From contig JAPZRU010000036.1 in NCBI GenBank assembly GCA_027531255.1, positions 1 to 34,649 of the forward strand: DNA of 34,649 nt, in the 5' to 3' direction. Source of the stretch: Steroidobacteraceae bacterium. Lineage in GTDB: Bacteria; Pseudomonadota; Gammaproteobacteria; Steroidobacterales; Steroidobacteraceae. Within the stretch, counting starts at the first letter, position 1. Every line of letters starts with the position of its first letter. The notes beneath the pieces are model-generated. The model was not told where the DNA came from. It was given only the letters and a program-made list of their open reading frames with translations, and searched no databases. A program made the position numbers and the translations under genes. Positions 1 to 10,055 of this stretch are shown here, one piece after another.

Positions 1-159
1 CCGACTCCGGCCGCGCCGCTCGACACTCACGTCGTCCGGCCGGAACGCGAGCGCGGGCTCGCAGCGGCCCTCCCCCGAGGCTTGCGCACCGAGACTTCAC
101 CGCTCGACCTCCGCACTCCATCCCGGTCACACCGTCCACGGCGGCGCCCGCGCTCCCAC

Positions 160-799
160 CGCTGGCGCGAGGCGGGCTACCGCGTCCGCAAGGGCGAGCG
201 TGGCATCGCGATCTACGCGCCGGTCCGGCGACGGACCGAGACTCCCCTCGACGAGGACGACTCGCGCGCGCACCGCGCGTGGGGTTTCGCATCGTGTACG
301 TGTTCGACGTCTCGCAGGTCGAGCCGCTCGGCGTTACGCCGGCGAGCGAGGCTCCGCACCACGCCCCGTTGAGCTGCCTCGAGCAGCTGAAGGCCTGGTT
401 GTTCGGTCACAACGTGGAACTCGTCTACCACCCGCTACCGGGCAGCACGTTCGGCGCCGCCACCGGCACGCGCATCCTTTGCGCGACCGGGCTGGACGCG
501 CCGACCGAATTCGAGACCCTCGTGCACGAGAGCGCGCACACACTGCTGCACTTCGGAAGCGACCGACCCGATCTCGTCACCCGCGAGACCGAGGCCGAGG
601 CCGTCGCGTACGTGCTCTGCACGCAGTTCGGCGTGACGGGCACCGCGGCGTCCGTCGAGTACATCCGCAGCTATCGCGGCACGCCGGACACCCTGAGGAC
701 TCGCTCGAGCGCATTCGCGCGACGGTGCTGCGGCTGGCGGGCGAGATCGGCGCGATCGCCTTCTCGCCGTGGCCCTCCCCGGCGGCGTGCCCGACCTGA
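160..799 (+). pseudogene. ArdC-like antirestriction / zincin-metallopeptidase, frameshifted
   Basis: Remnant of an ArdC-type protein: an N-terminal single-strand-DNA-binding domain followed by a zinc metallopeptidase domain, usually plasmid- or phage-borne and linked to antirestriction. The N-terminal signature (W-R-E-A-G-Y-R-V-R-K-G-E-R-G-I-A-I-Y-A-P-V) reads in frame 1 from about 163. The rest (G-F-R-I-V-Y-V-F-D-V-S-Q, then the zinc motif H-E-S-A-H near 527-541 and the E-T-E-A-E-A-V-A-Y-V helix) reads in frame 3 from about 280. The switch falls in a run of four G at 281-284, where one more G would restore the frame. A second switch near 690-700 moves the C-terminal helix (E-D-S-L-E-R-I-R-A-T-V-L-R-L-A) into frame 2, which stops at 799. 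With two frameshifts it is most likely dead, although homopolymer sequencing error cannot be excluded. The upstream 159 bases hold no recognisable start. Confidence 0.75.
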
Positions 800-823
800 T
801 TCCGCCTTCGGTAAGCTCTGCCC

Positions 824-1988
824 ATGCTGCTGGTTCGCTTCGGGCTCTGCGTGTGGTCGGCATGGCGGATCGTCGCGCTTGTCGCCCGACTCGACCGCCG
901 CTTCGTCGGCACCCCGCGGGTCATGGCCGGTCGGGCTCTCGAGTACCAGATCGAACCCGGTCGGCGCCCCGGCACGTACGACGCGCTGCGGCTCGGAGTG
1001 CCGGCGCCGCTCCGGGCGCGGGCCCTGTTCCGGCGGGAGCACGGCGGCGACCGGTTTGCGCGAGCGCTGCGCCTGATCGACGAGATCCAGACCGGTGACG
1101 CCCGGTTCGACCCGCACGTGTTCGTCCTCAGCGACGATCCGGCGATGCAGGCGCTGCTAGCCGACGACGCCGTCGCCCGCCGCGCGATCCTGGATCTGTT
1201 CAGCGACGGTCGCGTGACGCACGTTCGGTGCAACCGTGGACGGCTGTGGCTCGAGCTGGACGCGACGGGGATCGTCGCCGGTGGCGCTCCTTCGGACTGG
1301 CTGGACGCGGTCGCGGCACGTCACGCGCCGGCGCTCGCGACGCTGCAGACCTGCCTGCACGAACTGCCGACGGGTGAAGCGCTACGCGCCCGTGAGCCAT
1401 TCGCCCGCCGCGAGACGGCCTGCTACGCGGCCTGCGCACTCGTCGCGCTGGCCGGCATCATCGCCTTCGTATTCTCACTCGGTCTGGGGCTGCCCCGGCC
1501 GCTGGCGCTCGACGCCGCCGAGCGCCTCGCCGGGTCGATGACAGTCGTCGCCGCCCTCGGACTGCTCGGCACCGCGTACGCGCTCCTCGCCGGCAGTGCC
1601 CGCACCCACCTGGTCCTGATCGAGATCGTTCTGACCGCACTCCCCGGCGTCTGGCTGCTGGCACGCACGGCAGCCATCGAGTTCAACCAGGCCGCCGATC
1701 GAAGCGCGCCGATTGCCTATGAGGCCCACGTCGAGCCGCGACAGGTGACGCGCGTGTCGCGTCGTCTGGCTCAGCTGACCGTCGAGCGCCACCTCCTCGT
1801 CGTCAGCCGCTGGCCGGACCGTCGAGTACCGCGCGCCGTCGCCGTGTCCGCGCGACCACGTCCGCTTCACCGGCGCCGAGTGCGCAACGATCGTCTTTCG
1901 CCACGGCCGGCTCGGCGATCCGTGGCTGCAGTCGGTCGACCCGGTCCGCTGTACCCGACCGCGCTCGGCGCCGGCCGACTGGCGCTAG
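824..1988 (+). pseudogene. hypothetical multi-pass membrane protein, single frameshift
   Basis: I do not recognise the family. From ATG 824 the frame gives an N-terminal hydrophobic stretch (residues about 1-22), a soluble region, then three likely membrane segments at about 200-222, 236-257 and 262-284. The frame then continues as low-quality Arg/Pro-rich sequence and runs on into the downstream antitoxin gene. A more protein-like C-terminus (T-V-E-Y-R-A-P, D-H-V-R-F-T-G-A-E-C-A-T-I-V-F, G-R-L-G-D-P-W-L) lies in frame 3 from about 1821 and stops at 1988. This fits a single frameshift between 1779 and 1821. The C-terminal pattern resembles the soluble tail of several uncharacterised bacterial membrane proteins. 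The break may be real decay, in keeping with its neighbours, or a base error. A product of about 388 residues would be expected if intact. Confidence 0.55.
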
Positions 1989-2037
1989 CGCCGGTGAACG
2001 CGCTGCCGCGCCGCCCGCGTGCGCCGCGGCAAGCAGG

Positions 2038-2055
2038 GTGTTACCCTAGTGACAC
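2038..2055. promoter_or_regulatory. possible antitoxin operator (imperfect palindrome)
   Basis: GTGTTACCCTAGTGACAC is an imperfect dyad (GTGT at one end, ACAC at the other) lying 17 bases before the antitoxin ATG. Ribbon-helix-helix antitoxins normally repress their own operon by binding such sites. The match is partial and only positional logic supports it. Confidence 0.25.
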
Positions 2056-2071
2056 TCGCTCGAGGCCGACG

Positions 2072-2350
2072 ATGAGCACGACGTCCATCAAGCTGCCGCC
2101 CGCCCTGAAGGCGCGGGTCGCGCGACTCGCGAAGTCGACCGGCCGCTCGCCGCACAGTCTGATCGTCGAGGCGGTGGAACGCCACACGGCAGCCGAGGAG
2201 CGCATGCAGCAGTTCGTGGCCGACGCGCTGGCCGCGGATGCCGACATCGAGCGCACCGGTGAGGCGTTCCGCGCGGAGGACGTGCACGCCTGGCTCGATC
2301 GCCTGGCGAAGGGACGCAAGTCCGCGCGACCCAAACCGTGGCGGCGGTAG
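2072..2350 (+). CDS. ribbon-helix-helix antitoxin (CopG/ParD type)
   Basis: 92-residue protein whose first half is a classic ribbon-helix-helix: the strand T-S-I-K-L-P-P-A-L-K, then helices A-R-V-A-R-L-A-K and S-P-H-S-L-I-V-E-A-V-E-R-H. The C-terminal half is charged and helical, as expected for the arm that wraps and neutralises a ParE/RelE toxin. ATG 2072 was chosen because GAGG lies at 2062-2065 with a 6-base spacer. The same frame is open far upstream into the broken membrane-protein gene, but that reading is not protein-like. It overlaps the toxin gene by 13 bases, typical of coupled toxin-antitoxin operons. It probably represses its own promoter together with the toxin. The family call rests on motif and context; the exact type is not resolved. 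Confidence 0.82.
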   Translation: MSTTSIKLPPALKARVARLAKSTGRSPHSLIVEAVERHTAAEERMQQFVADALAADADIERTGEAFRAEDVHAWLDRLAKGRKSARPKPWRR

Positions 2351-2631
2351 TCTACTCACGGCAGGCGCTCGACGATCTCGAGCGACTCTTCACGTTCATT
2401 GCCGAGCACGATCCCACCGCCGCCACGCGTGCCGCGCGCGCGATCCGGTCGGCCGTGCCCCTGCTCGAGGAGCACCCGCTGATCGGGCGACCTTTGCCGG
2501 ACGATCTTCGCGAGCTCGTGATCTCCTTCGGGCGCACCGGATACGTGGCGCTGTACCGATTCGTGCCCCAACTCGACGAAGTCCGCGTGCTCGCCGTTCG
2601 ACATCAGCGCGAACTCGATCGTCCGGTGTGA
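2338..2631 (+). CDS. RelE/ParE-family toxin
   Basis: 97-residue protein of the RelE/ParE fold. It starts V-V-Y-S-R-Q-A-L-D-D-L-E-R-L, has the helical hairpin with H-P-L-I-G-R-P, the core strand R-E-L-V-I-S-F-G-R-T-G-Y-V-A-L-Y-R, and ends V-R-V-L-A-V-R-H-Q-R-E, all hallmarks of the family. Members either cut mRNA on the ribosome (RelE-like) or poison gyrase (ParE-like); an RHH antitoxin partner favours the ParE type, but this is inference. The start is GTG 2338 inside the antitoxin gene, so translation is probably coupled. Both genes are full length, unlike every other gene in 1-4926, as expected if loss of the antitoxin is selected against. Confidence 0.83.
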   Translation: MAAVVYSRQALDDLERLFTFIAEHDPTAATRAARAIRSAVPLLEEHPLIGRPLPDDLRELVISFGRTGYVALYRFVPQLDEVRVLAVRHQRELDRPV

Positions 2632-2692
2632 AACACGCAGACTCGGTCCGGTCACGCCTCACGGGATCGCTCACCCGCGCTACCCTCATCGC

Positions 2693-3396
2693 ATGACTGC
2701 GACCGTCACTGCCCCGCCAGCCGAGGGCGACGCGGGCCTCTGGTCCCAGACCTGGGCGCCGATCTGCCGATCCGAAGAACTGCCTGGCGGATTCGTGCGC
2801 GGCGCCGAGTGGCTGGGGGGCCGCGTCGTGGCCTGGCGCGATGCGGCCGGCCGACCGCACGTGCAGGCCGCCTTCTGTCCCCACCTCGGCGCGGACTTGT
2901 CGGTCGGCCAGATCGTCGGCGACGTGCTGCGCTGCGCGTTCCACCACTGGGAGTTCGGCGGCGACGGTCGCTGCGTCCGCACCGGCAGCGGCGATCCCGT
3001 GCCGCCACAGGCCCGCGTCTACCGATTCCCGACCGCGGAGCGCTGGGGCCTGATCTGGGCGTTCAATGGCGACACGCCTCTGTACGAGCTGCCGGAGTTC
3101 CCGGTCCCCGCGTCCGACCTGCACTGGAAGACGGTCGTCATGGCCGAGCACTACGCGCTCGACCCGTGGGTCTTCCTGTGCAACACCCTCGACTTCAATC
3201 ACCTCAAGGTGGTCCATCAGCTGCGCTTCGAGCAGGACGACCCGGATGCCGACATCGACTGGCGGCCGCACTCCGTACGGTACCGCTTGAAGGGCACCCG
3301 GCTCGACACGGGCGATCGCACCGACTACCAGCTCGGCATCATCGGCAACAACGTGTTCTGGCTGACCGGCACGCTGAACGACCGGTCGATGCACTT

Positions 3397-3398
<2 letters not shown>
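2693..3398 (+). pseudogene. Rieske oxygenase alpha subunit, truncated by IS21 remnant
   Basis: N-terminal about 235 residues of a Rieske non-haem iron oxygenase. The [2Fe-2S] ligands are visible as C62-P-H64 and C81-A-F-H84, and the mononuclear iron site as D167, H170 and H175 (D-F-N-H-L-K-V-V-H). Such enzymes hydroxylate or demethylate aromatic or steroid substrates using electrons from a reductase; the substrate cannot be told. Family members are usually 350-450 residues long. Here homology stops at about 3395-3400, where the sequence turns into the end of an IS21 transposase in another frame. The chimeric frame runs to 3547 without meaning. The iron ligands are intact, but the missing C-terminal part of the catalytic domain makes function unlikely. 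ATG 2693 is the only sensible start. No reductase gene is nearby. Confidence 0.85.
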
Positions 3399-4583
<1,185 letters not shown>

Positions 4584-4593
4584 CCGGGCGCCT

Positions 4594-4636
4594 GCGCCTT
4601 CGCCGCTCCGGGCTACGCCCTCCGCGGCGAAGGCGC
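4594..4636. repeat. inverted repeat / hairpin at the 3' end of istB
   Basis: GCGCCTTCGCCGC (4594-4606) and its exact complement GCGGCGAAGGCGC (4624-4636) can form a 13-bp stem with a 17-base loop. It lies 10 bases past the istB stop and inside the element. No T-run follows on either strand, so it is a weak candidate for an intrinsic terminator. It may instead be a structural part of the element. Confidence 0.6.
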
Positions 4637-4652
4637 GAAACACCGGCCAGGG

Positions 4653-4710
4653 GGTGGTCCAGATTTACTTCGGCGACCCGGCGGGAAGGTGGTCCACTTT
4701 TACTTCGGCG
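4653..4710. repeat. IS21 right-end terminal repeats (two copies)
   Basis: Two 23-base direct copies at 4653-4675 and 4688-4710 share GGTGGTCCA, then TTTACTTCGGCG, and differ only at one or two central bases. IS21-family ends carry such multiple repeats as transposase-binding sites. The outer copy continues into TTGACA, ending at 4716. Confidence 0.75.
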
Positions 4711-4712
4711 TT

Positions 4713-4926
4713 GACAACACGAACATCGTGTCGCAACTGCGCCGCCCGGAGCGCGCCGCTGTGCGGCGCTGCACGTCCCGCTGACGTCCCGGACCCGCGA
4801 CCGGCGCGCGATGCGTTCATCGCCGCGACGGCGCTGGTGCACGGCCTGACGGTCGTCACGCGCAAAGTCCGGGATTTCGCGCCGATGGGGGTCGAGATGC
4901 TCGATCCCTGGACGGACGAGCGCTAG
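4713..4926 (+). pseudogene. vapC-like PIN-domain toxin remnant
   Basis: Two pieces of a VapC ribonuclease toxin are visible. The first (D-N-T-N-I-V-S-Q-L-R-R-P-E-R) reads in frame 3 from 4713 and matches the N-terminal active-site strand of PIN domains, usually L-D-T-N-I-V-S-E-L. The second (D-A-F-I-A-A-T-A-L-V-H-G-L, V-V-T-R, D-F, G-V, L-D-P-W) reads in frame 1 and ends with TAG at 4926; it carries the C-terminal acidic residues. About half the roughly 135-residue protein is missing between them and the frames differ. The start codon region is replaced by the IS21 end, so insertion probably hit the very start of vapC. No vapB antitoxin remains. Confidence 0.72.
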
Positions 4927-4968
4927 CACGGGACCCCCTTTGGTCACGGGTGTCGCGGCGAGCCCAGG

Positions 4969-4998
4969 TGGCGGCCCTCGAGCTGGCGGCCCTCGAGC
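4969..4998. repeat. 15-bp tandem duplication
   Basis: TGGCGGCCCTCGAGC occurs twice, back to back, at 4969-4983 and 4984-4998, between the vapC remnant and the groEL terminator. It looks like a small slippage or repair scar at the border of the decayed island. No function can be assigned. Confidence 0.7.
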
Positions 4999-5026
4999 GG
5001 TCGCACGGCGCTCGACATCCCGAACG

Positions 5027-5053
5027 AAAAAGGGCCGGCATCGCTGCCGGCCC
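5027..5053 (-). terminator. intrinsic terminator of groES-groEL
   Basis: Read on the minus strand, GGGCCGGCA, loop GCGA, TGCCGGCCC forms a 9-bp GC-rich stem followed at once by TTTTT. It lies 55 bases beyond the groEL stop. This is a textbook rho-independent terminator. Confidence 0.9.
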
Positions 5054-5107
5054 TCTTGGTCTTCTCGACGATGCAGCGGGCGGCTCGCGCCGCCCGCCGC
5101 GGCGGGA

Positions 5108-6784
<1,677 letters not shown>

Positions 6785-7078
6785 TTACTTGGACTCGATG
6801 ATCGCCATGATGTCTTCCTCGCGCATGACGAGGAGTTCATCGCCGTCCATCTTGACCTCGGTGCCGCTGTACTTGCCGAAGAGCACCTTGTCGCCCACCT
6901 TCACGTCGAGCGGGCGGATCTCGCCGTTCTCGAGGATCTTGCCCTTGCCGACCGCGAGCACCTTGCCGCGGATCGGCTTCTCGGTGGCGGTGTCCGGGAT
7001 CACGATCCCGCCCGGCGACTTGCGCTCGTCTTCCTCGCGTTTCACGATCACACGGTCATGAAGCGGACGAATCTTCAT
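6785..7078 (-). CDS. groES: co-chaperonin GroES (Hsp10)
   Basis: 97-residue co-chaperonin that caps GroEL as a heptameric lid. It starts [14 protein letters not shown], has the mobile loop around residues 16-33 ([13 protein letters not shown]) and the end strand I-M-A-I-I-E. The length equals the family norm. A TAGGAG ribosome-binding site sits 8 bases before ATG 7078. It is the first gene of the groES-groEL operon. Confidence 0.99.
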   Translation of the reverse strand: MKIRPLHDRVIVKREEDERKSPGGIVIPDTATEKPIRGKVLAVGKGKILENGEIRPLDVKVGDKVLFGKYSGTEVKMDGDELLVMREEDIMAIIESK

Positions 7079-7157
7079 CGCTGCACTCCTAGCGCTACGT
7101 CTTGCTGTTGAGACGGGAACCGGGAAACCGGGTCCCGAAAGTCCGGGGCGAGGCGTA

Positions 7158-7184
7158 TTAGCACTCTCCCCAAGTGGCTGCTAA
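7158..7184 (-). promoter_or_regulatory. CIRCE operator (HrcA binding site)
   Basis: TTAGCACTC-N9-GGCTGCTAA on the plus strand. The CIRCE consensus is TTAGCACTC-N9-GAGTGCTAA, so the left arm is exact, the right arm matches 7 of 9 bases, and the spacing is exact. It lies 80 bases before the groES start and directly downstream of a promoter -10 box, where HrcA blocks transcription until heat or unfolded protein titrates GroEL. Confidence 0.85.
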
Positions 7185-7211
7185 TGATAGCGACCGGATC
7201 TGACAGTTCAA
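7184..7211 (-). promoter_or_regulatory. probable vegetative promoter of groES-groEL
   Basis: On the minus strand TTGAAC (7206-7211), 16 bases, TATCAT (7184-7189), a good sigma70-type pair. The -10 touches the CIRCE operator, the usual arrangement for HrcA-controlled groE. The -35 region CTTGAAC also resembles a heat-shock sigma32 -35, but no clear sigma32 -10 is seen. Confidence 0.6.
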
Positions 7212-7317
7212 GCACGTCGGCTGCGCTTCGCAAACGTGACGGCATCGCACGGCCGCCCGCCCGCCGCCCCCGCCAAGCTTCGCCGAGCCGGGTCCCCGCC
7301 CGGAGGAACGCGCGCAA

Positions 7318-7674
7318 GTGTCTGTAATCGCAGACGATTCTGACTGCCTCGTGGTGCTGGTCACGGCCCCCGAGGGCGAGCCGGCGGCGGCGCTGGCCCG
7401 GGCCCTCGTCACCGAGGGGCTGGCCGCCTGCGTCAACCGGCTGCCCGGCATCCGCTCGGTGTACCGGTGGCAGGGGGCCGTGCACGACGACGCCGAGACG
7501 CTGCTCGTGGTGAAGTCCACCCGGCCCGCCTGGCCTGCGCTGGAGCGGCGGATCCGGGAACTTCACCCCTACGACGTACCCGAAGTGATCGCGCTGCCCG
7601 TGACGGCCGGCTCCGCGCCGTATCTCGCCTGGCTGGCCGGCGCGGTCGCCGTGCCGGCCCCGAACCGTGAGTGA
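7318..7674 (+). CDS. cutA: CutA-family divalent-cation tolerance protein
   Basis: 118-residue CutA1-type trimeric ferredoxin-fold protein of the cytoplasm, linked by genetics in E. coli to copper tolerance, though its biochemical role is unsettled. Signature segments are V-L-V-T-A-P, A-A-C-V-N-R-L-P-G-I-R-S-V-Y-R-W-Q-G, E-T-L-L-V-V-K-S and the tail L-H-P-Y-D-V-P-E-V-I-A-L-P-V. Start GTG 7318 follows GGAGG at 7302-7306. Its end overlaps the GTG chosen for dsbD by 8 bases. In E. coli cutA also sits next to dsbD, so this is a conserved coupling. Confidence 0.95.
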   Translation: MSVIADDSDCLVVLVTAPEGEPAAALARALVTEGLAACVNRLPGIRSVYRWQGAVHDDAETLLVVKSTRPAWPALERRIRELHPYDVPEVIALPVTAGSAPYLAWLAGAVAVPAPNRE

Positions 7675-10015
7675 CCCGATGACCCTCGCCCTCGCCGCCT
7701 CCCGTCACCTGCTCCGCGCCGCCACGCTGCTCGCGTGCGTGCTGCTCGCCGCGGTGTCCGCGCGGGCGGACGACTTCATCCCGCCCGAGCAGGCGTTCCG
7801 CTACACGGTGCGCGCGACGGGCGACGCGCTCGAGGTCACCTGGAACGTCACGCAGGGCTACTACCTCTACCGCAAGCGGATGGGGTTCGCGACGGACACG
7901 CCGGGCGTGACGCTCGGCGCAGCGGCATTCCCGAAGGGCCTGCCGCACGAGGACGAATTCTTCGGCCGGCAGGAGGTGTACCGCGGCGCGAACAACGTGT
8001 TCCGCGTGCCGTACGCCGTCGCGGGCGCACGGCCCGCGGCGATCGACCTGAAGCTCAAGCTGCAGGGCTGCGCGGATGCGGGGCTCTGCTATCCGCCCAG
8101 CACGTGGACCACGAAGGTCGCGCTGCCGACCCAGGCCGCCGGGGCCGCCGGCGGAGCTGCGAACGGCGCGACGGGCGGCGCATCGACGAGCACTGCAGCT
8201 TCGGGCAGTGGCGTCGGCGGCGCGCTCGCGGGCCTGCTGAAGCCCGCCGAGGTCGCGGACGACGGCTTCCTGCCGCCGGAACAGGCGTACCGCGCCTCGG
8301 CGGAGCGCGCCGGTTCCGACACGATCCGCGTGCGCTTCGAGATCGTCGACGGCTACTACCTGTACCGCCACCGGATGGGCGTGACGTCCGACGACACTCG
8401 CCTGACGCTCGGCGAGCTGGCGCTGCCGCCGGGCCTGCCGCACGAGGACGAGTTCTTCGGCAGGCAGGAGATCTACCGCCAGCAGGTCGAGATGACGGTG
8501 CCGTTCACGCGCACGACCGCGGCGGCCGGTTCGTACCAGATCAAGGTCAGCTACCAGGGCTGCGCGGACGCGGGCCTGTGCTACCCGCCGCAGACGACGA
8601 TGCTGACGGTGAGCCTGCCGGCCGGCGCGGGCGGCGCGGCGGCCGCCTCGCTCGGCGGCGGCGCGGGTGGGCCCGGCGGCGCGACCGGCACCGGCGCTGC
8701 GGGCGGCGCCGCCGGTGACGGCACGCCCGGCCTGCTCGCGCTGCTCGCGTTCGCGTTCCTCGGCGGCCTGCTGCTCAACCTGATGCCGTGCGTGCTGCCG
8801 GTGCTGTCGATCAAGGCGGTCAGCCTCGCCTCGTCGTCGGAAGCGGCGCCCGCGAAGACGCGCGCCAAGGGCTATGCCTACACCTTCGGCGTGCTCGCCT
8901 CGATGCTCGTGCTCGCGGCCGCGCTGCTGGCGCTGCGCGCCGCCGGCGAGCAGATCGGCTGGGGCTTCCAGCTGCAGTCGCCGGGCTTCGTGCTCGCGCT
9001 GACCTACCTGCTGCTGCTCGTCGGCCTCAACCTGTCCGGCGTGTTCGAGATCGGCGGCAGCCTGGCCGGCGCCGGCGACGGGCTGACGCAGGGTGACGGC
9101 CCGCGCGCGAGCTTCTTCACCGGCGTGCTGACCACGCTGGTCGCGACACCGTGCACGGCGCCGTTCATGGCGACCGCGATCGGCTTCGCGCTCACGCAGA
9201 GCGCCGCCACCGCGCTCGCAGTGTTCGCCGCACTCGGGCTGGGCCTCGCGACGCCGTACCTGGTGCTCGCGCTCGCGCCGGCCGCGCGGCGCTTCCTGCC
9301 CAAGCCGGGCGCGTGGATGCACCGCTTCAGGCAGGCGCTCGCGTTCCCGATGTACGCCTCAGCCGGCTGGCTGCTCTGGGTGCTCGCGCAGCAGGCCTCC
9401 GCGACGTTCCTGGCCGCGGCGATCGGCGGGATGGTGCTGGTCGCGCTGGCCGCGTGGTGCTACGAGCAGGTCAAGACCGCGAGCGGCGGCTGGCGGCTGG
9501 CGAACGCGGCGATCGCGCTCGGCGCACTCGCGATCGCGATCGCGCTGCCCGCCGGCGTGCAGAACGGCGGCGAGGCGGTCGCGGCGAACGGCGCGGCGGG
9601 CCCCGCGGACGGCGCCGCGGTGGCCGCGAAGGTCGACGGACCCTGGCAGCCGTTCACCGCCGAGACCGTGCAGGCCGTGGTCGCCGACGGCCGGCCCGCG
9701 TTCGTCGTGTTCACCGCCGACTGGTGCGTGACCTGCAAGCTGAACGAGCGCGTCGCGCTCGACACCGACGAGGCGCAGCAACTGTTCCGCGCGAAGGGCG
9801 TCGAGCTCTTCAAGGCCGACTGGACCAACCAGGACGCGGCGATCAGCGCCGAGCTAGCGCGTCACGGACGCGCCGGCGTGCCGCTCTACCTGTACTACCC
9901 GCCCGGCGTCGCGCAGCCGCAGATCCTGCCGCAGCTGCTCGCCCCCGGCACCGTGCGGGAACTGATCGGCGCGCTGCCTGACCAAGGGGCGGCGGGCGAG
10001 ACGACCCGCGTCTGA
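7667..10015 (+). CDS. dsbD: thiol:disulfide interchange protein DsbD with duplicated alpha domain
   Basis: 782-residue inner-membrane protein that carries electrons from cytoplasmic thioredoxin to periplasmic DsbC/TlpA-type partners. Order: signal peptide (about 1-35); a first alpha domain (about 36-155) with Cys pair C-A-D-A-G-L-C-Y-P-P; a Gly/Ala-rich linker; a second alpha domain (about 197-325) with the same motif; another linker; the beta membrane domain (about 358-620) with M-P-C-V-L-P and T-P-C-T-A-P-F; and the gamma thioredoxin domain (about 655-775) with C-V-T-C at 687-690. E. coli DsbD has one alpha domain and about 565 residues, so the extra length is mostly this duplication. Both copies keep H-E-D-E-F-F-G-R-Q-E and both cysteines. 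GTG 7667 overlaps cutA; ATG 7679 is an alternative start. Confidence 0.95.
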   Translation: MSDPMTLALAASRHLLRAATLLACVLLAAVSARADDFIPPEQAFRYTVRATGDALEVTWNVTQGYYLYRKRMGFATDTPGVTLGAAAFPKGLPHEDEFFGRQEVYRGANNVFRVPYAVAGARPAAIDLKLKLQGCADAGLCYPPSTWTTKVALPTQAAGAAGGAANGATGGASTSTAASGSGVGGALAGLLKPAEVADDGFLPPEQAYRASAERAGSDTIRVRFEIVDGYYLYRHRMGVTSDDTRLTLGELALPPGLPHEDEFFGRQEIYRQQVEMTVPFTRTTAAAGSYQIKVSYQGCADAGLCYPPQTTMLTVSLPAGAGGAAAASLGGGAGGPGGATGTGAAGGAAGDGTPGLLALLAFAFLGGLLLNLMPCVLPVLSIKAVSLASSSEAAPAKTRAKGYAYTFGVLASMLVLAAALLALRAAGEQIGWGFQLQSPGFVLALTYLLLLVGLNLSGVFEIGGSLAGAGDGLTQGDGPRASFFTGVLTTLVATPCTAPFMATAIGFALTQSAATALAVFAALGLGLATPYLVLALAPAARRFLPKPGAWMHRFRQALAFPMYASAGWLLWVLAQQASATFLAAAIGGMVLVALAAWCYEQVKTASGGWRLANAAIALGALAIAIALPAGVQNGGEAVAANGAAGPADGAAVAAKVDGPWQPFTAETVQAVVADGRPAFVVFTADWCVTCKLNERVALDTDEAQQLFRAKGVELFKADWTNQDAAISAELARHGRAGVPLYLYYPPGVAQPQILPQLLAPGTVRELIGALPDQGAAGETTRV

Positions 10016-10055
10016 GACTGGCGCGGGGCGCCCGGCCCCCGCTACCGTGGCGCGC

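Noticed and set aside
7433..9322. A 629-codon minus-strand open frame opposite cutA and dsbD.
   Set aside because: The plus-strand products have clear domains and motifs. The antisense product is Arg/Ala/Gln-rich with none.
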